Origin: Takakia lepidozioides
Lineage: Eukaryota > Streptophyta > Takakiopsida > Takakiales > Takakiaceae
Assembly: GCA_030704615.1 (NCBI GenBank)
Contig: CM060732.1
Coordinates: forward strand, 11,224,001 to 11,284,000
Length of the DNA: 60,000 nucleotides
Direction: 5' to 3'
Position numbers and translations under genes: made by a program. Positions 53,483-60,000 of the stretch are shown here, in pieces. How positions within the stretch are numbered: the stretch's first letter is position 1; every line of letters begins with the position of its first letter. The notes below the pieces were generated by a model. That model did not search any database. It saw only the letters and a list, made by a program, of their open reading frames with translations, and was not told the DNA's origin.

Positions 53483-56400
53483 ATCACAGAACGGGAGACC
53501 TCCCGTGATCCATTAGTGTTATTTGCATCTGTGGTGTGCATAGATTATATTTTGCACAATCCAAAATGTTTTGCGGATTCTCACTTAAGGGTGAGGCGAC
53601 TATAAGGGGAGATCTCCCGTCATCCTGCGGAGTGTTGACGCATTTGATATATTCATCTTTTCTACTTTTTTTGCTTCCCATTTTTTACTCGAGGGCATAA
53701 CAGGGGAGATCTCCCGTGGTTGAAGATGGTTACCACCTGTGGACAGTTGTCTGTCAGAGAAGCCGTGAATTTAATCCAACTTGTCGGCTCTCCAGTTCCC
53801 AGAAATTTCACTGAGAGTACATGTGTGAATACGACTGGAGAGGGATTTTGTTATGGCAGACGTCTCTCTAGTAGTTTAGTGAGCTTCATATTGAAAATCG
53901 TGATACATGGAGTGGAGTCAATTAGCTTGCCGTATTCACATCCAGACGCGGAGACTCTTGGAGAAGCCCTGGGGACACCGATTGTTTGGAAAGTTAGTGA
54001 AGTTGAGAAACTTATGCGAATGGAGGGTGAGGTATGCTTGTCCGATGCTGGAGCGAGCACGAATGTTTTGGAGGATACAATACAGAAGGACAATACAGAT
54101 GGTGTTGAAGGCGCAAGAACAAAAGTTTCACAAGAGACAACAAAAAAGAAGCGTGCCGAGTGTCAGAAAGACGCACATCATATATTCAGAAGAGATACTT
54201 GGCGTAATCAGATGTGCAATCTTCTCAATGACGAGATGGACGTCATCGCTGAGGGACGGGTTGTGGCGTGTCTACCTGACGAAGTTATTCTCGGTGAAAA
54301 CCTTGGGGATGAGCATGTCGGTGTAATTGTTACAGCTGTCTCTGGGTCAGCTCAGGATATGCTAATGACCATTACGAAATGGCGGCTTACACATACAAAA
54401 CTTCGAGACGGCCGAAAACTATCAAAGTTGCTCACAAAGTTTTATGAAGAGCACGAGTCAGACACGGAGGATGACCACCTCAAAGGAGTTAAGAAATCGC
54501 AGTATAAATGTTTGAAACGAGTTCGAAAGGGAGATGAGAACTCCAGGGGGAAGAAAATGATCCGACTCTTAAATTCGGAGTCAATTCAAGCAGTAAGCTC
54601 TGTGAGCTGTTGTGCTCGAAACTGTTGTCAACACTTCAGCTGGGAAAAAACTAAGGCTATCCGGAGTAAGTTCTTGGCATCTTCTTTTGATGCAAAGAGA
54701 GAGTTAGGGTTTGACATCCCACAACGACTACACCGACTACCAGGTTGTGGTCGTCATGCCTACCTTACAATGGAAGGAGTTGAGGTCTGTGAGAAGGCGT
54801 GGTGGACAATCCATGGGATCGGAAGATCAACGTACCATGGATACAAGAGGAAGAGTAATGATGGATACATCTCGTCAATGCATGGAAACAGAGGAATGAA
54901 GAAACCCCGAGCAAAAACCCTGCACGCCAAGGCGAATTTGTTATCGTTGATTTCCAGAAATAGTGACCTCATGCCTCATAAAATGAGAGGTATCGGCGAA
55001 GGAAGGCAAAATGTTCTGAAGTTGCTGCCGGTGGAGATGAATTGGAAGGTACTTAACCGACTGTCCAATGAGGTTGGATACTGCTTTCCAACCCAATCCA
55101 ATTCTGCCTATATAAATATTATTCTACTTTCAAGGAGCGTATGTCACAGGAGACCTCCCGTAATCATTTTGCTACGTGTGCTAATAGTTGATATCAAATC
55201 GTCAGCATAATAACCGATAGTCCATAGATAATCGTTCGGAGCGATTTTGTCCATCTATTTAAGAACGAAATTTTGTGTCTGTCGTTCTTTTTGCATCTAT
55301 CAAATTTTCATATCTCTTGGATGTAGATGTTGGAATATTCGATCTCAATTTCAATCTTCACGGGAGGTCTCCCGTCCCTAATAGAATACCAACTCTATAT
55401 ATTGTTGACAATTGGATCAGACGAACAAACGAATGGGCTTGAAGGAATTGTCGAAGTCTGGAATTAGCCGAATTCGAACGAAACTTTTTGGGAATGTTGA
55501 GGTTCAGAAACCTGGTGGAAAATTCGCGAAATGCACAGATTGTGAGATGTTCAAATATCTTATCCAGAAATCAGTCAGCGGAACTGAGGAGCAGAGAAAG
55601 CACAAAAGGAAATTTGAGAGACATTTGAAGCATCAGGAGTCATGTCGCAGGCTTTATCATAGTTGGCGAAATGAATGAACGATGATGGGTGAGGAGTTTC
55701 TGTGTATTATACATGATAAGATGGATCACTTGAAGACTGCGTTGCCCTGGCTCCTCGTAACAAACAAGATGACATTTGGTCTCGGTCAACTACCTATATC
55801 CTTAACAGGTATGGTGACTCATGGCCATGGTGACGGTGCTTATGCTCAGTTCACGAACGAGTTTTGGCCAAGTGATCATAACTTGACAATCAGCTCCTTG
55901 GCTCGTTGTCTTCGTGCTCTTGAGAAGCCCACATGTCGAGACTCAAGAGAAATTTTTGATCATCCAATGCAGAACTCCTTTTTCGAAACTATAATGAGGG
56001 GAAAGTCTTGATGTGAGAAAGCACTGAAGCCTAGGGTATCCCAAGGCCTTGTTCGAGCCAAGCCATTACCCCGTCGACTATACTTGCAAATGGACAATTC
56101 TTCAAGAGAGAACAAAAATCATTGGATGCTTGTTTTTTTATCACTCTTGACGTGTTTTTGAAGAGATCCAGCTTGGATTCCTGATGGTTGGTCACACCCA
56201 TGAGGATATTGATGCATACTTTAGTTATCTGTCAAAGAAGTTGAAACAGAAGAGCACATATATCCTTCCGGATCTCATGCGCCTCTTTATGGAGTCTTAA
56301 AACCTCATTTATCCCTCAACTGATACAGGAGGTCGCATACTTCAAGAAGTTTGTGGATGGATATATTATTGGTGGGAGCGATGTGCTAATCGGCACATCT

Positions 56401-57965
56401 GAAATGCACATCTTGAAGTTCTATGTGGATTGTGACGGTTGGCCTGTAATGAAGTATAAGAAATCGGCAACCAACGCTGACTGGCTTCCGAAGCAAGGTG
56501 CAATCAAAATGTGGAAGGTTGCTGAGGACGGGAGATCTCCCTTGCTACCCCAGGGGGTCTCGGAACCTGTTCCACTGCAGCCTATTTGGGGAATAAAGCC
56601 AGATGCCTGGGAAAAAAATGCCAGTATTGTAAATGGCCTTTCGAAGTACCACGAATTCTGGAGATTTGGGATGGAAATATCATGAAGAACTACGATGAGT
56701 ATTAAAAGGATGTTTTTATTGAACTTGGTAAGCCATTGCCTGAGCCAAAGGACAAGATGGAGGAGGGGTTTTGGCCTTCGACTCTGTGGAAAGATAACCA
56801 TGACAGAGATGGGATTAGGGTTGAAGGAGTCAGAGGAGGAAGATCGCAACCAGTTGGATCTCTATTGTGGGCCAAAGAGTCAGAGACCTAAAGAGCTGAT
56901 GAACCCATTCAAAGATATTGAAATTGGAAACTTCGTACTTGTTTGACCACCAGACACAGAGACATATCTAGTTTGGATGGGTGTGGCAATCTCTGATGTT
57001 GTTTGAATGGTTGTACATTTTATTTGTTTCCGTCTAACGGTTCCACGCATTTCGTATGTCGGACTGCCGATTTCCCATGGTGGTTGATGGTTTTCTCCCT
57101 TACACATAGTGCTCGGGAGATGTCTCATGCTACAGTGACTTGACTATTTCTGATCACGATTATTATATTTTTCTTAGAGCTCATTGTCGAATATAGTAAG
57201 GATCCGCAAATATTTTCATTTTGTGAAGATGATGAGGATTTTGTCTGGTCCAAAACCTTCATATCTTCCTTTGCGGAATGTCATTCACTACTCCGATTTT
57301 AACGGTGACGCCTTATGACACCAACGTTCTAAATTGTATTTTTGCGATTGTGCTATTGATTTCAGTTGTAGCACGGGAGGTCTCCCCTTCTATGTCTCGA
57401 CGTCTGTTCGGCATTTCCTGGATTCTTATTTGGTATTCGGAGGTGACAAATAATTGTTGTCTTACCTTACAGTTTTAAATTCTGGATGACCAGTTCATGT
57501 GAATGTTTCTAGATCTTATTTTCTTTTGATTTGACGGCTCGACGCTTCTCGTATTGAGCACGGGAGATCTCCCCTGGTGGGGGGAGGTCTCAAATCACCT
57601 GTAGCAAGCTGACATTGTACTTGAAATTGTATTTGACATGGTATCTAACATTGTATTTGTCGGTTCAATGCATTTCGTTTGTTATTTCTTGTCCTCAATG
57701 TGACACAGATTTTTCTATCCCTTAAGTTTCAATAATTCAAAAACATTATTCCAATGTTTCCACCAATAATTTTGAATCACGACCCATTGTGGTTTTAAAG
57801 CTCTTACTTTGTTTCATATATGATATTGACATGCATTTGTTACGTTTTCACTGGAAAGCTCATCTCATCATCTCTCACCATTGACATGTAGTAATCAAAT
57901 GATTTGTTTCGCGTAAGATGCGAGAAACTACCTATCGAGTGCACGGGAGATCTCCCCTCTGTGAT
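53483..57965 (+). mobile_element. DUF7869-type transposable element with palindrome-containing inverted ends
   Basis: The left end ATCACAGAACGGGAGACCTC (from 53483) matches the reverse complement of the right end (57941-57965; ATCACAGAGGGGAGATCTCC) over about 27 bp. The ends therefore define an element of about 4.48 kb. Each end contains an ACGGGAGATCTCCCGT palindrome. Further copies lie at 53606-53620, 53703-53717, 55148-55161, 55360-55375, 56528-56542, about 57112, 57372-57387 and 57560-57574. No target duplication is obvious. The non-coding part 56945-57940 is AT-rich with these palindromes and nothing else. The insertion lies just upstream of the minus-strand methylase gene's first visible exon. 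Confidence 0.75.
53726..56692 (+). pseudogene. DUF7869-type transposase
   Basis: The first frame (53726-55210) has a Cys cluster (CCARNCCQHFSWEKTKAIRS) and a GVEVCEKAWWTIHGIGRSTY segment, typical of the N-terminal half of this transposase-like family. Next comes 55412-55678, with CTDCEMFKYLIQKSV then EEQRKHKRKFERHL. Then 55682-56011 has LCIIHDKMDHLKTALPW, the first catalytic-type Asp. About 56086-56157 reads LYLQMDNSSRENKNHWMLVF and about 56160-56300 reads GFLMVGHTHEDIDAYFSYL, both hallmark blocks. The C-terminal part, 56353-56682, includes FKKFVDGYIIGGSDVL. A TGA near 56154 separates the last two blocks, and several frame changes may be introns or decay. One GGGAGATCTCCC palindrome lies inside the coding sequence. 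The family assignment rests on the DN..ENKN and GHTHEDID motifs. Confidence 0.75.
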
Positions 57966-58318
57966 TATACTCACAAGCGATTAGATTCTCCTCAAATTCA
58001 ACATAGGTGTCTTGCTTGTCATTTATTTTGCAAAGGACGATGCTACTTTTCGGACCAATCCGGGAAAATCCAAAATTGTAAGCTTTAATGCATTGTTAAT
58101 ACTGAATATAGTATTTTTTTTCTATATTTATTAATTATTTACAATTATTTAACAGATGTCCAGATTTCATCCTTTTGTCCATATTTACTTAAATGGTGTT
58201 CTATATAGCTTTATGAAAAGACCTGGCAAGTGGGGTGATTGTGCAAATGGGTAAAACTGTCCCCAAGAGGAAAAAACAAAAGCTCGTAGAGCTAGATATA
58301 TTGACACAAAGAAAGAAA
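57966..58318. other. AT-rich spacer
   Basis: No ORF or repeat of note between the DUF7869-type element and the LINE 3' end. Confidence 0.5.
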
Positions 58319-60000
58319 TCAAACTATTCTAGTATCACCTACAGCCTGAAGAAGGTCAAACAACAGTAAAGAGAAAGGATCAGAGAGTGCCGGGAGGCGA
58401 GATGAAGCCGACCTGACAACCTCTGCCCGACGTAAAATAGATAGAGCTTGAGCTTTTTGCAGAACTACAGAAACTCGTTGTCTAAAGAAAGCTACAAGCA
58501 CAGAGGCGTTTGGGCTTCCAAGGCTTTTGTTTTCCGCAGTACAATGGGCACATGTGCGAAGGAAGTCGTTGAACTGATGATGCAAACAACCGAAGATCTC
58601 GACAACCAAAGGGAGGAATTTGTTTGTGGAGTGACGTGCTCGATAGTCGCGCTCCTTCCCCTGCGCAGCTACTAAAGCAACAACTTCCTGTGATGAGGCT
58701 GTGCGGGGAAGAAGATCCGACCTAGTAGGATCAGTGATAACAACGTCCGCCAATGTACGCAGTCCGTCGTGAGAGAGAACAATGTAACCCGTTGTCGAGT
58801 GGAATGGTAATCGTGGGTCGATGAGAGTACGTGCACATGCTCTCGAAGGACATGGACCCCAACATCGCGAGCAACCGCAGTTGCTGCATCCCGGACGAGG
58901 TCATGGGTCACAGTGCGTTCTCCACCGCAGGGGCAACGAAGAAGATGTACGCCGAGTGAATCGATAGGATGGCGACAAACACACTGTTGTAGTCCTAACA
59001 CAGAGGGATGCGGAAGACCTAGTCAAACTCGTAGGGAGGTGGTAAATACAGCAGAGGACATACGGAAGGGTGCAATGGTTGGTCGTACCATGAGCCACGC
59101 GCCTACTCCAGGCCCGGCGCATGAGAGAAGCCTAGTCCGTTGTGTATCTGAAGGAGCGTCGGAAAGCATGATGGAAAAGGAGTGTCGGCGCACGCGTTCC
59201 ATGATTGTATCGTGTAAGTGTTCCAGACCTTGAGTGACCAACTGTTCAAAAGGTGATAGACAAGCTTGTGCTTGTGTTGGGAGGAGATCCCGCACTGAAC
59301 GGAGATGTTGCTGGAAGGACAAAGAGCCATCGTCGATGTGGGCAACCATCTCCAAAGCTCGAGCGATTAAAGCCCAACTACCTAGGAATGCAGCAGGGGA
59401 AGTGATGACTGTGGATAGTAAACCCACTCCTCCATAAAAGATTGGGAGGGTACCTGACAACATGCCAAGGGGCCCTTCTCACTATCAAATGCACCTGGGC
59501 TTAATAGACGACCAAAAATCCCCCTAACAGTCATATCAAAATAAGATAGAAGCTCCAAAAACTGGGGAGTGAGGAAGAAACAACGCAAGAGATAAGAAGG
59601 TCGTTATAAAAAATATTTAATGAGCATGCCGTGGGCTACCTGCATATCCCTTAGTCTGGGAAGAAGCTCTATATGGCTTGTATCCTGTAGTAAAGCGTCT
59701 TGGAGGAAAGATGTTGTGTTGTGTAAGGGGTAGTACCAAAGGGAACACCTAACACTCAAATACCCTTAGATGGTGCTAGAAAGTCGGTAGGGGCAGGTGA
59801 CTAAACTGTGGATTTGTGAGGTTGAACAGTGAGCCCTAGAGAGTGGAGTTGGTAGCAAAGTGATGGAAAGCCAAGAGGATATCGCTAGGAGGGCCGGTGA
59901 TGTGGGTATCACCAGCAATAGAATGAAATATACAAGATTGGAAGGGTTGCGAAGATGAGTGAAGGATTGGGAAGTGAGCAAAAGCAAAAAGAGGTCCCCC
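58319..60000 (-). pseudogene. Non-LTR retrotransposon reverse transcriptase, C-terminal half (runs off the window)
   Basis: Reading the minus strand from the right edge, IAGDTHITGPPSDILLAFHH (near 59930) corresponds to the YADDTHIIGP active-site block of plant non-LTR RTs, with Gly in place of the first Asp. Then come a frame-broken stretch and LPIFYGGVGLLSTVITSPAA then FLGSWALIARALEMV (59463 onward), the RT C-terminal region. A zinc-like LQQCVCRHPIDSLGVHLLRC then GGERTVTHDLVRDAA follows, and the tail FLPLVVEIFGCLHHQFNDFL to 58319. The tail matches the fragment at 31.6 kb. Stops and frameshifts (for example near 59480-59700 and 58770) show decay. Upstream RT palm and endonuclease parts would lie beyond 60000. 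Confidence 0.82.

Noticed and set aside
1-60000. tRNA, rRNA or other structured RNA genes
   Set aside because: I looked for tRNA B-box-like words and rRNA cores and saw none I could support by eye. A covariance-model scan would be decisive.

Overview
The window comes from a large, repeat-rich plant-lineage nuclear genome. It has eukaryotic GT-AG introns of about 100-540 bp, plant-type CACTA, MULE and hAT transposases, Ty3/gypsy and non-LTR retrotransposons, and no bacterial gene organisation. A seedless plant or charophyte alga fits best; this is inferred from family content and no species is claimed. I see no convincing conserved host housekeeping gene. Almost everything recognisable is transposable element (TE) sequence in various states of decay. 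Possible host-type genes are a two-TM membrane protein (25.6 kb, with a broken relative at 32.7 kb) and two small tandem ORFs (33.8-34.6 kb).

Layout. 0-3.2 kb: minus-strand Ty3/gypsy gag-pro, plus a separate pol scrap. 3.5-24.3 kb: remains of what looks like one large Mutator-like element. It has a SWIM-finger transposase (+), a ULP1/C48 SUMO-protease-like gene (-), and a zinc-finger gene ending in a SUMO-interaction-like motif (+). All three carry dense arrays of a CAGTCYRCTGG-type motif in introns or flanks. Nested inside it is a CACTA element (about 9.1-19.2 kb) with a TNP2 transposase (-) and a divergently transcribed second gene (+). That second gene carries Transposase_24-like, FCP1-like phosphatase and TNP1-like C-terminal domains. 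24.5-35 kb: mostly non-coding sequence with small inverted-repeat elements, a LINE fragment and the possible host genes. 35.3-44.9 kb: a second MULE family in two opposite copies, flanking hairpin arrays and a hAT transposase pseudogene. 45.5-53.4 kb: two convergent copies of an unusual multi-exon gene. The longer copy ends in a beta-class N6-adenine/N4-cytosine DNA methylase-like domain. Each copy's introns carry a copy-specific palindrome. 53.5-58.0 kb: a DUF7869-type transposase element bounded and seeded by GGGAGATCTCCC palindromes. 58.3-60 kb: the reverse-transcriptase C-terminus of a non-LTR element, running off the window.

How the pieces relate. The genes do not form host pathways. They are transposition machinery with accessory genes: protease, SUMO-binding-like, phosphatase-like and methylase-like. 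The recurring theme is that several unrelated TE families each carry their own clustered short motif, often a palindrome, inside introns and near termini. Many reading frames hold isolated nonsense codons or one-base frameshifts while exon structure and protein similarity stay clear, so these are mostly recently inactivated copies.
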